Origin: JAPLSN01 sp964482955
GTDB lineage: Bacteria > Spirochaetota > Spirochaetia > Treponematales > UBA12059
Assembly: GCA_964482955.1 (NCBI GenBank)
Contig: CAYZZW010000006.1
Location: forward strand, 1-64,000
Reading direction: 5' to 3'
Length of the DNA stretch: 64,000 bases
The notes beneath the pieces were generated by a model, which saw only the letters and a program-made list of their open reading frames with translations, had not been told where the DNA came from and did no database searches. A program made the translations under genes and the position numbers. Each line of letters opens with the position of its first letter. Position 1 is the stretch's first letter. Shown here one piece after another: positions 25,599-33,920 of this stretch.

Positions 25599-27452
25599 AT
25601 GGCTTTTCTTCCCATCAACAGCGCGGAGCTCGCCAAGCGCGGCATCAGTCAAGCGGATTTCGTCCTCGTCACGGGCGACGCGTACGTCGACCACCCGAGC
25701 TTCGGGGCGGCGCTCGTCGGGCGCGTGCTGGAGGCGGCAGGATATTCGGTCGCCATCATCGCCAGGCCCGATCCGAGCTCCGTCGACGCGTTCCGGTCCT
25801 GCGGCCGGCCGCGGCTCGCGTTCCTCGTCACGGCGGGCAACCTCGACTCGATGGTCGCCAAGTACACCGCGAACCGCCGCCTCCGCGCGGAAGACGAGTA
25901 CGCGCCCGGCGGCAAACCGGAACTCTGCCTCCTCGGGAACGGCGCGATCGGGCCGATCCCGGGCGCCGACGGCCGCAAGTCGTCGCACGCGCGCCCGGAC
26001 CGCGCGACCATCGCTTACGCCGCCAAGTGCCGCGAAGCGTACAAGGGCGTACCCGTCGTCCTCGGCGGCCTCGAAGCGTCGCTCAGGCGCCTGTCGCATT
26101 ACGACTACTGGAGCGACACGGTGCGCCGCTCGGTCCTCCTCGACTCGAAGGCCGACCTCCTCGTCTACGGCATGGCCGAAACCGCCATCGTCGAGATCGC
26201 GAAGCGGCTCGCGGCCGGGGAGGAAGCGCGCTCGATAAGCGGAGTGCGCGGCACCGCGCGCTGGACGTCGAAGGATCCCGTCCTCCCCGCCGGCAGCTTC
26301 GTCGAGCTGCCGCCCTACGAGACGGTGAAGGACGACAAGCGCGCCTTCGCGGAGAGCTTCCGCCTCCAGTACGAAAACACGGATTCGATCAGCGCGAAAA
26401 CCTTGGTCGAACGCGCGGAAGCCCGCTGGGTCGTGCAGGAGCCGCCCGCGCTCCCGCTCGACGCCGACGAGCTCGACCGGGTCTACGCCCTCCCCTTCGA
26501 GCGCGAAGCCCACCCGATCTACAAGAAGTCGGGCGGCGTGCCCGGACTCGAGGAAGTGAAGTTCTCCCTCGCGTCGAGCCGCGGCTGTTTCGGGGCCTGC
26601 GCGTTCTGCTCGCTCACGTTCCACCAGGGCCGCGTCATCCAGGCGCGCTCGCACGAGTCCCTCGTCGCCGAGGCGAAGAAGCTCGCGAAGCTGCCCGGCT
26701 TCAAGGGTTACATCCACGACGTCGGCGGCCCCACCGCGAACTTCCGGAAGCCCGCCTGCGCCAAGCAGCGGACCAAGGGCGCCTGCGTCGACCGCCGCTG
26801 CCTGGCCCCCGAGCCCTGCCCCGCGCTCGAAGTCGACCACCGCGACTACGTCGCCTTGTTACATAAACTTCGCGCCATCCCGGGGATCAAGAAAGTCTTC
26901 GTGCGCTCGGGCGTCCGCTTCGACTACCTCATGCTCGACAAGGACGACGCGTTCTTCCGCGAGCTCGTGGAGCACCACGTCTCCGGCCAGCTCAAGGTGG
27001 CGCCCGAGCACGTCTCGGACAAAGTGCTCAAGCTGATGGGCAAGCCGCCCCACCGCGTCTTCGACGCGTTCGCCGCGAAGTACGCGCGCCTCAACGCGGA
27101 GCTCGGCCTCAAGCAATACCTCGTGCCGTACTTCATCTCGGCCCACCCCGGCGCCACGCTCGAGGACGCGATCGAGCTGGCCGAGTACCTGCGCGACGCG
27201 GGCTCCGTCCCCGACCAGGTGCAGGACTTCTACCCGACGCCCGGCACGCTCGCCACGTGCATGTGGCACACGGGCCTCGACCCGATCGCCATGACGCCCG
27301 TGTACTCCGCGAAGGGCGACCACGAGCGCGCCCTGCAGCGCGCGCTCCTCCAGTTCGACAAGCCGGACAACCGCGCCCTCGTCCTCGAAGCCCTACGGAA
27401 GACCGGCCGCGTCGACCTCATCGGCTCGGGGAAAAAATGCCTTGTGAGGTAA
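25599..27452 (+). CDS. ygiQ: YgiQ-family radical SAM protein
   Basis: A 617-residue radical SAM enzyme of the YgiQ/UPF0313 family with unknown reaction. The N-terminal domain (FVLVTGDAYVDHPSFG) is a cobalamin-binding-like region typical of this family. The central cluster motif SRGCFGACAFCSL supplies the CxxxCxxC that binds [4Fe-4S]. A further Cys-rich segment (KPACAKQRTKGACVDRRC) is family specific. The C-terminal part carries LKVAPEHVSD and VQDFYPTPGTLAT. The ATG at 25599 follows TACAAT (25585-25590) by eight bases with no ribosome binding site. Confidence 0.92.
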   Translation: MAFLPINSAELAKRGISQADFVLVTGDAYVDHPSFGAALVGRVLEAAGYSVAIIARPDPSSVDAFRSCGRPRLAFLVTAGNLDSMVAKYTANRRLRAEDEYAPGGKPELCLLGNGAIGPIPGADGRKSSHARPDRATIAYAAKCREAYKGVPVVLGGLEASLRRLSHYDYWSDTVRRSVLLDSKADLLVYGMAETAIVEIAKRLAAGEEARSISGVRGTARWTSKDPVLPAGSFVELPPYETVKDDKRAFAESFRLQYENTDSISAKTLVERAEARWVVQEPPALPLDADELDRVYALPFEREAHPIYKKSGGVPGLEEVKFSLASSRGCFGACAFCSLTFHQGRVIQARSHESLVAEAKKLAKLPGFKGYIHDVGGPTANFRKPACAKQRTKGACVDRRCLAPEPCPALEVDHRDYVALLHKLRAIPGIKKVFVRSGVRFDYLMLDKDDAFFRELVEHHVSGQLKVAPEHVSDKVLKLMGKPPHRVFDAFAAKYARLNAELGLKQYLVPYFISAHPGATLEDAIELAEYLRDAGSVPDQVQDFYPTPGTLATCMWHTGLDPIAMTPVYSAKGDHERALQRALLQFDKPDNRALVLEALRKTGRVDLIGSGKKCLVR

Positions 27453-27471
27453 TGCAATAATTCAATCGTGC

Positions 27472-27509
27472 GGGGAAGGAACCTCTTACCTCAAAGAGGT
27501 TCCTTCCCC
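27472..27509. terminator. strong hairpin between convergent genes
   Basis: A perfect 16-bp stem (GGGGAAGGAACCTCTT / AAGAGGTTCCTTCCCC) around a six-base loop, between the ygiQ stop and the hicB 3' end. There is no T-run on either side, so it may act as a structural 3' end or bidirectional transcription barrier. Confidence 0.6.
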
Positions 27510-27566
27510 ACGCCCCATCTTCCAGAAGGGAGTTCCGAGAAATACTTTTCGGATTAGAGAATTTCG

Positions 27567-27971
27567 TCAGGACCGGTGTTGCGACATGTACTCGAGCGCC
27601 GCGAACGCGAGAAAGCCCGAACGGGACTCGCCTTCGCTTTTCGCGAAGGAATCGATCTTGGATAGCAGATTCTCGGGTATCGTAATGTTTATTCGCCTGA
27701 CGTCGCTCGAAAGTTTTCCCATGTCGACGCCAACCAATCCCCATACGAAGTCGCGGGATCTATATTCCTTCTTGAGCGTTTCGATCGGAGTCGGAGCCGG
27801 AATCGGTTCGTTATCGAGCAACAAGCCTTCGACATGGGTCATGATCGCTTCTTCCGCGTTTTCAAGCGCTTCTTCGATCGTCGAACCCGCCGAGTAGCAT
27901 CCCGGAAGATCGGGAACCGTGACGCCATAATCGCTCTCCGGATCCTTCTCGAGAAAAACGGGATACTTCAC
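27567..27971 (-). CDS. hicB: HicB-type antitoxin
   Basis: The antitoxin partner of HicA. Residues 1-75 form the partial RNase-H-like HicB fold (KDPESDYGVTVPDLPGCYSA, EEALENAEEAIMTHVEG). Residues 91-125 (RRINITIPENLLSKIDSFAK, SRSGFLAFAALEYM) are a ribbon-helix-helix DNA-binding domain for autoregulation. The start is GTG at 27971, one base after the hicA stop. Base composition is clearly lower in GC than neighbouring core genes, suggesting acquisition by transfer. Confidence 0.92.
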   Translation of the reverse strand: MKYPVFLEKDPESDYGVTVPDLPGCYSAGSTIEEALENAEEAIMTHVEGLLLDNEPIPAPTPIETLKKEYRSRDFVWGLVGVDMGKLSSDVRRINITIPENLLSKIDSFAKSEGESRSGFLAFAALEYMSQHRS

Positions 27972-27972
27972 C

Positions 27973-28164
27973 TCACTCCCTCCATGTCAAGCCGGCCTGC
28001 TTGAATATGCTGCGAACCGTCCCGATTGGCAGATCCGCTTTCGGATGCGGCACTGTCACCTTGCCTTGTTTTGAAGGGTGCTTGAACTGATGATGGCTTC
28101 CGCGAATGTTGAACACGAACCAACCGTCGGCTTTCAACATGCGGATCACTTCCGCACTCTTCAT
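27973..28164 (-). CDS. hicA: HicA-type mRNA interferase toxin
   Basis: A small double-stranded-RNA-binding-fold toxin of 63 residues that cleaves mRNA. KSAEVIRMLKADGWFVFNIR, then GSHHQFKHP with the catalytic His at position 24, and KADLPIGTVRSIFKQAGL are canonical. The ATG at 28164 immediately follows a 17-bp palindrome and a -10 box six bases upstream, so the mRNA should be leaderless. It is first in the operon and directly followed by hicB. Confidence 0.93.
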   Translation of the reverse strand: MKSAEVIRMLKADGWFVFNIRGSHHQFKHPSKQGKVTVPHPKADLPIGTVRSIFKQAGLTWRE

Positions 28165-28181
28165 GTGTGTATGATACACAC
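28165..28181. promoter_or_regulatory. palindromic operator of hicAB
   Basis: A perfect 17-bp palindrome, GTGTGTAT-G-ATACACAC. It contains the -10 box and abuts the hicA start codon. Binding by HicB's ribbon-helix-helix domain here would block RNA polymerase directly. The operator assignment is inference from position and symmetry. Confidence 0.7.
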
Positions 28182-28200
28182 TAAAACACACTGCGGTCAA
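28171..28200 (-). promoter_or_regulatory. promoter of hicAB (leaderless)
   Basis: Minus strand TTGACC (28195-28200), 18-base spacer, TATCAT (28171-28176), then six bases to the hicA ATG. The -10 box is inside the palindromic operator. Confidence 0.75.
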
Positions 28201-28216
28201 GCGTCGAACATATGCT

Positions 28217-28645
28217 TTACGATTTTTCTCCAGTTGAAAATGACGCGCAGCGTCCGATCCAGGCCAATTCGTACACATCGTGCGGCATGACGCGGCTTTC
28301 CAGATCGGAAATCGTCTTGATCCTTTCCGCGGCGCACCACGAAAGGCACGCGGCGTACAGGGTCCAATCGAGTTCGTCGTCGTCGAAGTACGCCTTGATT
28401 TCCCCGATGCCGCGGTTCGCGAGCCAGAGCGCGCGCGTGTGACCGTCGAGGTATACGATCGAGCCGTCCAGTTCTTTCACCGGCACGGCTTCGTAGGAAT
28501 CGTGCGAAAACGGTGTCGCACCGAGCGCGCGGTCGACGGCGGCGTATTTAGTTTCGCTGACGTACAGCTGCGAAGGCCGCGCAGCGACGATATCGATCAT
28601 GAACACGGCGCGAGGTCCGTTCGCATCGCCGACTGTCGCGTTCAT
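28217..28645 (-). CDS. ParB/sulfiredoxin-fold-like small protein
   Basis: A 142-residue protein. YEAVPVKELDGSIVYLDGHT (given in part) followed by RALWLANRGIGEIKAYFDDD resembles the ParB-nuclease/sulfiredoxin fold, where a D-G-H-T/R motif binds nucleotide. A second part (LYAACLSWCAAERIKTISDL) matches uncharacterised ParB-like proteins sometimes misnamed acetyltransferase. The ATG at 28645 lies ten bases after the mnmG stop, so it is the third gene of the mnmE-mnmG unit. Not a chromosome-partition ParB: no helix-turn-helix or dimerisation domain. Role unknown. Confidence 0.65.
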   Translation of the reverse strand: MNATVGDANGPRAVFMIDIVAARPSQLYVSETKYAAVDRALGATPFSHDSYEAVPVKELDGSIVYLDGHTRALWLANRGIGEIKAYFDDDELDWTLYAACLSWCAAERIKTISDLESRVMPHDVYELAWIGRCASFSTGEKS

Positions 28646-28655
28646 ATCGGTATTC

Positions 28656-30497
28656 CTATTTCAAACCCGAAAGCCGGATCATGAGCAGGGCCGCGTCGGC
28701 GGGGCGGACGCCGGGCACGCGCGACGCCTGGCCGAGCGTGAGCGGGCGCGCGGCGGCGAGCTTCTCCTTCGCCTCCGACGACAGACCGTCCACGGCGCGG
28801 TAGTCGAAGTCCGCGGCGATGCGGATCGATTCGTACTTGTCCATGCGCGAGATCATGCGTTCCTGTTTGGCGACGTAGCCTTCGTAGCGGCGGTCGAGGA
28901 CGACGGCTTCCACCCACTCGGCGGGATACGCGGCGAGCGCCGGCTCGAAGGTCGAGAGGTCGGCTTCGCCGACGCGCGTGTCGCCGAGGGCTTTCAGAAG
29001 CTGCGATCCGACGTGGGGGGCCAGCTCGGGCAGCGCGGCCGCGTCGGCGGCGGCGATCCTGCGCTTCGAGATGAGTTCGTCGATGGCGGCGAGCCCCGCC
29101 CGCTTGGCCTCGAAGCGCTCGGCGCGCTCCGCGTCCGCGAGCCCGACGCGGAGCCCGATCGGCGTGAGACGCGAGTCGGCCGTGTCGTGGCGGAGGCCGA
29201 GGCGGTGCTCGGCGCGGCTCGTGAACATGCGGTACGGCTCCTTGGCGCCGAGCGTGACGAGGTCGTCGACGAGAACGCCGATGTACGCTTCCGAGCGCCC
29301 GAGCACGATGCCCGCCTCGCCGCGGAGTTTCAGGGAGGCGTTGATGCCCGCGAGCACGCCCTGCGCCGCCGCCTCCTCGTACCCCGAGGTGCCGTTCGTC
29401 TGCCCCGCGGAAAAGAGCCCCGGCACGAGCTTCGTCTCGAGCGTCGCGTAGAGGCAGGTCGGGTCGACGTAGTCGTATTCCACCGCGTAGCCGGGGCGCA
29501 CGAGCTCGGCGTCCGCGAAGCCCGGCATCGTGCGGACGAAGGCAGACTGCACGTCCTCGGGCAGCGACGACGACAGGCCGTTCAAGTAGAGCTCGTCGGT
29601 GTAGCGCCCCTCCGGCTCGACGAAGATCTGGTGCCGTATCCGGTCCGGAAAGCGGACGACCTTGTCCTCGATCGACGGGCAGTAGCGCGGCCCCTTCCCG
29701 ATTATCTTTCCGCCGTAAAGCGGCGAGCGGTGCAGGTTGGCGCGAATCACGTCGTGCGTCGCGTCGTTGGTCCACGTGATCCAGCACGGCAGGGACGGGC
29801 GGTCCACGGCGTCGTGCAGGAAGGAGAACGGCCGGTTCGCCTCGCCGTCCTGCCGTTCCAAGACGGCGAAGTCGACGCTCGGGCCGCGGACGCGGGCTGG
29901 CGTGCCGGTCTTCATGCGCCCGACGGGGAAGCCGCGATGCGCGAGCGCTTCGCCGAGGCCGAGCGCCGCCGGTTCGCCGAGCCGGCCCGACGAGGCTTCC
30001 CACTCGCCGATGAAGACGCGGCCGCCCATGAAGGTGCCGGTCGTCATCACCACGATCTTCGACGAGATGCGGTTGCCGCGCTCCGTGAGCACGCCGGCCG
30101 CAGCTCCCCGCTCGTCGGTCAGGATGTCGACGACGGTGTCCATGAAGATCGACAGCCCCGGCGTGTCCTCGAGCGCCTTTCGCGCGAGCTCGGCGTAGAG
30201 CGCCTTGTCGGCCTGCGCGCGCGGCGCCTGCACGGCCGCCCCCCGCGAGCGGTTCAGGACGCGGTACTGGATCATCGCCTTGTCGATGAGGACGCCCATG
30301 AGGCCGCCGAGCGCGTCCACTTCGCGCACGAGGTTGCCCTTGGAAAGACCGCCGATGGCCGGATTGCACGACATGCGGCCGATCGTGTCCGGGTTCTGCG
30401 TCACGAGCAGCGTGGCGTGGCCGAGCCGGGCGAGCGCGGAGGCCGCCTCGATGCCGGCGTGCCCGCCGCCGATCACGATCGCTTCGAAATCGCGCAT
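28656..30497 (-). CDS. mnmG: tRNA uridine-5-carboxymethylaminomethyl modification enzyme MnmG
   Basis: The FAD-dependent partner of MnmE in forming cmnm5U34 at the wobble position of certain tRNAs. At 613 residues it has the expected length. The N-terminal dinucleotide-binding motif IGGGHAGIEAA (near residue 11), MSCNPAIGGLSKGNLVRE, TGTFMGGRVFIGE and the C-terminal helical LSSEAKEKLAAARPLTLGQA domain are typical. The ATG at 30497 is one base after the mnmE stop, so the two subunits are translated together. Confidence 0.96.
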   Translation of the reverse strand: MRDFEAIVIGGGHAGIEAASALARLGHATLLVTQNPDTIGRMSCNPAIGGLSKGNLVREVDALGGLMGVLIDKAMIQYRVLNRSRGAAVQAPRAQADKALYAELARKALEDTPGLSIFMDTVVDILTDERGAAAGVLTERGNRISSKIVVMTTGTFMGGRVFIGEWEASSGRLGEPAALGLGEALAHRGFPVGRMKTGTPARVRGPSVDFAVLERQDGEANRPFSFLHDAVDRPSLPCWITWTNDATHDVIRANLHRSPLYGGKIIGKGPRYCPSIEDKVVRFPDRIRHQIFVEPEGRYTDELYLNGLSSSLPEDVQSAFVRTMPGFADAELVRPGYAVEYDYVDPTCLYATLETKLVPGLFSAGQTNGTSGYEEAAAQGVLAGINASLKLRGEAGIVLGRSEAYIGVLVDDLVTLGAKEPYRMFTSRAEHRLGLRHDTADSRLTPIGLRVGLADAERAERFEAKRAGLAAIDELISKRRIAAADAAALPELAPHVGSQLLKALGDTRVGEADLSTFEPALAAYPAEWVEAVVLDRRYEGYVAKQERMISRMDKYESIRIAADFDYRAVDGLSSEAKEKLAAARPLTLGQASRVPGVRPADAALLMIRLSGLK

Positions 30498-30498
30498 G

Positions 30499-31866
30499 TC
30501 ATTTCCCCACGCAGAACTTCGAGAATATTGTCTCGAGGACGTCGTCCCCGACGCCGAGCCCGAGCACGGCGTCGAGCGACTCGAGTGCGTCGCGCAGGTC
30601 GAGCGCGACGGCGTCGAGCGGCAGGCCGGAACCGAGCGCGGCTTCCGAGTCGCCCAGGGCGCGCGATGCCGCGTCCGCGAGCCGTTTATGGCGCTCGCTC
30701 GCGATGCGCGTCCCGCCGGCCCGTTCCGCGCCGCCCGCGCCCAGGGCGTCCAACATCGCGCGGTGAAGGTCGTCGAAACCGGCGCCCGTGCGGGAGGACA
30801 CGCCGATCCAGCCGGCTGGCGGCAGGGCGGTTCCGACCAGGTCGGTCTTCGTCCACGCGCGGACGAGCGGCGTCCCGTCGGGCACGGCGGCGTCGCGCAA
30901 CGCGTCTTCCGCGGACGCGGCTCCTTCGCTTCCGTCGGCCAGGAACAGCACGAGATCGGCGCCCTCGAGGACGGCGCGGGATCGTCGCACGCCCTCCGCC
31001 TCCACGGGATCGGCCGAATCGCGTATGCCCGCGGTATCGAAGAGCCGGATCGGAATGCCGCCCAGGTCGAAGACGGCTTCGATGTAGTCGCGCGTCGTGC
31101 CGTGGATGTCGGAAACGATGGAACGCTCTTCGCGCAGGATGCGGTTGAAGAGGCTCGACTTGCCGGCGTTGGTCCTGCCCGCCACGGCGACGACGGCGCC
31201 CTCTTCGACGAGCCGCCCGATCTTCCAGCTCGCCGAAATCGCCTCGAGGCGCGCGCGGAGCGCTCCGAGCGCGGCGGTTTCGTCGCCCAAGTCGCCGTCG
31301 ATCTCGTCCTCGCCGTAATCGAGGCGGACTTCCACCGCGGCCAGGACGCCGAGCGCGGCGTCGCGGATTTCCGCGATTTCCGCCGAGAGACTGCCGGACA
31401 AGCGCGACAAGGCTTCGGCGCGCGCCTCGGAGCTCTTCGCGCGCGCCAGTTCGCCGACCGCCTCCGCGCGCGCGAGGTCCATCTTGCCGTTGGCGAAGGC
31501 GCGGAAGCTGAACTCGCCGGGAAGGGCCGCGCGCGCGCCGGCCGACTCGCAGGCGGAGAGGACGGCGTCGACGCAGGGAGCCGCGCCGTGGCAGACGATC
31601 TCCGCGGCCTCCTCTCCCGTGAAGCTTTTCGGCGCGCGGTAGACGGACACGGTCACTTCGTCCGCGGGCGCTCCGGACGCGTCCAGCACGAAGCCGTGCG
31701 TCACCGTATGTCCAGTCGCCCGCGCGAGCGCCTCCGGCCTGGAAAAGCGCGACGCGAGCGCCTCGATACAGCCGGGCCCCGACAGCCTGACCATCGCGAG
31801 CGCTCCGCCCGGCGGCGTGGCCGCCGCGACGATGATGTCTTCGGACTGGAAATACGCGCGTCCCAT
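30499..31866 (-). CDS. mnmE: tRNA modification GTPase MnmE
   Basis: A GTPase that acts with MnmG on wobble uridines. The 455-residue protein has an N-terminal formyl-THF-binding domain (DIIVAAATPPGGALAMVRLSG, in part), helical domain, and inserted G domain: G1 GRTNAGKSSLFN, G2 GTTRDYIE, G3 DTAG. The catalytic C-terminal motif is CVGK at the very end. The ATG at 31866 follows TATCGT by six bases with no ribosome binding site, a leaderless arrangement. Formyl-THF supply connects to fhs at 9503. Confidence 0.96.
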   Translation of the reverse strand: MGRAYFQSEDIIVAAATPPGGALAMVRLSGPGCIEALASRFSRPEALARATGHTVTHGFVLDASGAPADEVTVSVYRAPKSFTGEEAAEIVCHGAAPCVDAVLSACESAGARAALPGEFSFRAFANGKMDLARAEAVGELARAKSSEARAEALSRLSGSLSAEIAEIRDAALGVLAAVEVRLDYGEDEIDGDLGDETAALGALRARLEAISASWKIGRLVEEGAVVAVAGRTNAGKSSLFNRILREERSIVSDIHGTTRDYIEAVFDLGGIPIRLFDTAGIRDSADPVEAEGVRRSRAVLEGADLVLFLADGSEGAASAEDALRDAAVPDGTPLVRAWTKTDLVGTALPPAGWIGVSSRTGAGFDDLHRAMLDALGAGGAERAGGTRIASERHKRLADAASRALGDSEAALGSGLPLDAVALDLRDALESLDAVLGLGVGDDVLETIFSKFCVGK

Positions 31867-31872
31867 GCCGCG

Positions 31873-31902
31873 ACGATACCGTCCCGAAGCCGACCGGGGC
31901 AA
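31873..31902 (-). promoter_or_regulatory. promoter of mnmE-mnmG (leaderless)
   Basis: Minus strand TTGCCC (31897-31902), 18-base spacer, TATCGT (31873-31878), then six bases (31867-31872) to the mnmE ATG. Confidence 0.7.
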
Positions 31903-31932
31903 GGCCGGCGCGCATCCGGCCCGGACGATCAC

Positions 31933-31960
31933 TTGACTTTGCACCCGCCGTTCTTATGAT
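31933..31960 (+). promoter_or_regulatory. promoter of the outer-membrane-like protein gene
   Basis: TTGACT (31933-31938), 16-base spacer, TATGAT (31955-31960). It leaves a leader of about 105 bases before the ATG at 32073. No riboswitch-like structure was recognised in that leader. Confidence 0.65.
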
Positions 31961-32072
31961 GGAAATGTCGGCTGGAACGGAAGAAATCCGCGTTTTCCGC
32001 CGGGGAAGCGCGCTATCGTCATGCTTGCGTCGGCCGATTTCCGGTCAGCACGCTCCGATCAGAGGAGGAACC

Positions 32073-33425
32073 ATGAAACGCATCGTCGCGCTGTCGTGCG
32101 CCATCGCCGCGGCCGTCGCGCTCTCGGCGACCGCGCAGCCCAAGGTCAGCGAAAAGCAGGAAGTCGCCATCTTCGCGCTCGGCTACGCCGGCTTCAACAT
32201 CCCCTACGAAGCGCTCGCCACCATCGACATGAAGATCCAGAAGGTCTTCGTCGACATGGGCCGCTTCACGGTCATCGGCATGACCCAGCGCTTCGCGTCG
32301 GCGGACATCAACCAGTTCATCGACGCGCTCCGCAAGGCCAAGGAGGCGAACTTCGTCCTCCCCGAACAATACCAGTTCGGCGAAGCGGTCCTGACCGAGG
32401 CCGAATTCAACCGCCTCACCGGCGCCTTCGTCATCGCCGTGCCGGTGGTGACGAGCTTCGCGAGCGCGTACGATTCGAAATCATTCAGCTACGTGACCGA
32501 AGTCACGACCGCCGTCAGCTTCATCGACGCGGCGAACGGCACGCTGTCCGGCATCGCCGAAGTGAAGACTTCGGGCTCCGACAAGCAGGACCAGAACCAG
32601 TCCGTCATGGCGGCCATCGACGCCATCCCCGGGAACCTGGAGTACGAAATCCGCACCATCCCGCAGTTCCAGATCAAGACCCGCGTCCTGACCGCCAAGG
32701 GCGGCGAGCTCACGACCCAGCTCGGCGAGAACATGGGCATCAAGAAGGGCGACGAGTACGCGATCATCGCGACCGGCACCGTGGAAGGGTTCAGCAACGA
32801 CCGCGAAGTCGGCCTCGTCGTCATCAAGGACGTCGGCTCCGAGGTGTCGACCGCCCAGATCATCTACAGCGACATCGCGCCCGGCAAGGACACCGGTCTC
32901 CGCGAGATCCCGCGCCGCGGCGTCGACTTCGAGCCGTTCTTCCACGGCCTCACGGGCGAACGGCTCGACGTGCCGCTCGACCCGAAGGGCGAAGGCGACC
33001 TGACCCTGCTCGCGGGCTTCCGCGCCATCGTCTCGCGCGGCTTCTACGGCTTCCGCCCGTACTTCGCCGCGGAAGTGCCCCTCAACGGCATCCGACAGTA
33101 CTTCACGGCGTTCATGGTGCCGATCAACGTGCTCATCGGCGGCGAGTACCGCATGAACGTGGGCCGCCTCTCGATCACGCCCTACGCCGCCGCGGGCGCC
33201 AGCTACATCTACGTCACCGAAGTCCTCTCGGGCATGTCGGGCGATACGAGCGACACCTACCTCTTCCACTTCGGCGGGCACGCGTACCTGAACGTCGCGT
33301 ACCTCTTCACCCGGGACATGCGCGTCTTCGCCGAGATCGGGGCCGAGTACTGGATCAGCACGTCGGGCCTGTTCACCAACTACGGCGGCTACGGCGTCGG
33401 CGGCGGCGTTTCCTTCAAACTGTAG
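32073..33425 (+). CDS. secreted, probably outer-membrane beta-barrel protein
   Basis: A 450-residue exported protein of unknown function. A signal peptide (KRIVALSCAIAAAVALSATAQ) ends near residue 20 without a lipobox Cys. Residues 20-270 form a globular domain with VEISL-like strands and a TAKGGELTTQLGENMGIKKG segment, a pattern used in spirochaete envelope proteins. The last ~150 residues alternate hydrophobic and polar, with aromatic strand ends (GFYGFRPYFAAEVPL, FHFGGHAYLNVAYLF) and end in a final GYGVGGGVSFKL, consistent with a small outer-membrane barrel. GAGGAGG lies four bases before the ATG. It is first in an operon with 33447 and 33917. Confidence 0.75.
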   Translation: MKRIVALSCAIAAAVALSATAQPKVSEKQEVAIFALGYAGFNIPYEALATIDMKIQKVFVDMGRFTVIGMTQRFASADINQFIDALRKAKEANFVLPEQYQFGEAVLTEAEFNRLTGAFVIAVPVVTSFASAYDSKSFSYVTEVTTAVSFIDAANGTLSGIAEVKTSGSDKQDQNQSVMAAIDAIPGNLEYEIRTIPQFQIKTRVLTAKGGELTTQLGENMGIKKGDEYAIIATGTVEGFSNDREVGLVVIKDVGSEVSTAQIIYSDIAPGKDTGLREIPRRGVDFEPFFHGLTGERLDVPLDPKGEGDLTLLAGFRAIVSRGFYGFRPYFAAEVPLNGIRQYFTAFMVPINVLIGGEYRMNVGRLSITPYAAAGASYIYVTEVLSGMSGDTSDTYLFHFGGHAYLNVAYLFTRDMRVFAEIGAEYWISTSGLFTNYGGYGVGGGVSFKL

Positions 33426-33446
33426 ACCGGCCACGAGGAGACCGTC

Positions 33447-33920
33447 ATGTCAGACCAGAAAAGCGATATCGACCTAACCGGCATGGACGCCGAAACGGCG
33501 CGCGAGTACGTGCTCGGCTTCGCCACCACGCTCAAGCAGCTCGAACGCGAGATCGGGAGCCTCGGCGACGAGGCCAAGCTGTGGCGCGACCGCGTCGCGC
33601 TGGCCGCGAACAAGGGCATGGCCGAACTCAAGGCGGGCGCCGAGGCCAAGTTCGCCGAGATCACCGGCAAGCTGTCCGGTCTCGCCGGGCAGCGCGAAGA
33701 ACTCGCCTCCAAAGTCGCGGCGATGAAGGCGAAGCTCCCGACGATCAAGGATCTCGAACTGAGCGTCGACACCGACCAGCTGCTCGCCGAGCTGCAGCTG
33801 GCCACCGGCGAACTGCTGAATCCCGGCGCCGCCGCCATGGAAAGCGAGATGAAAAAGCTGGAAGCGGACGCCGCGGCCAAGGCCGAACTCGACAAGCTCA
33901 AGGGCGCGCCCGGCGCATGA
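33447..33920 (+). CDS. small coiled-coil protein
   Basis: A 157-residue, highly charged, Ala- and Lys-rich helical protein with heptad-like patterning (LKQLEREIGSLGDEAKLWRD; LAGQREELASKVAAMKAKL). There is no signal peptide or membrane segment. GAGGAG lies six bases before the ATG. Its stop overlaps the next ATG (ATGA), so it is coupled to the glycerophosphodiesterase gene. Not recognised as a named family. Confidence 0.65.
   Translation: MSDQKSDIDLTGMDAETAREYVLGFATTLKQLEREIGSLGDEAKLWRDRVALAANKGMAELKAGAEAKFAEITGKLSGLAGQREELASKVAAMKAKLPTIKDLELSVDTDQLLAELQLATGELLNPGAAAMESEMKKLEADAAAKAELDKLKGAPGA

Noticed and set aside
21547..26238. Very long plus-strand open frame (~1560 codons)
   Set aside because: It runs antisense through bactofilin, M23 and RicT-operon genes and out of frame through MATE; long stop-free antisense frames are expected at this GC content. 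Composition is Arg/Ala-rich noise.
27472..27509. Hairpin as an attC or transposon end
   Set aside because: Perfect symmetric stem with a six-base loop and no core sites or target duplication; better explained as a 3'-end structure between convergent genes.
28217..28645. Chromosome-partition ParB
   Set aside because: Too short and lacks helix-turn-helix and dimerisation domains; no partner ParA or parS sites next to it. The ParA-like gene at 47047 is far away.
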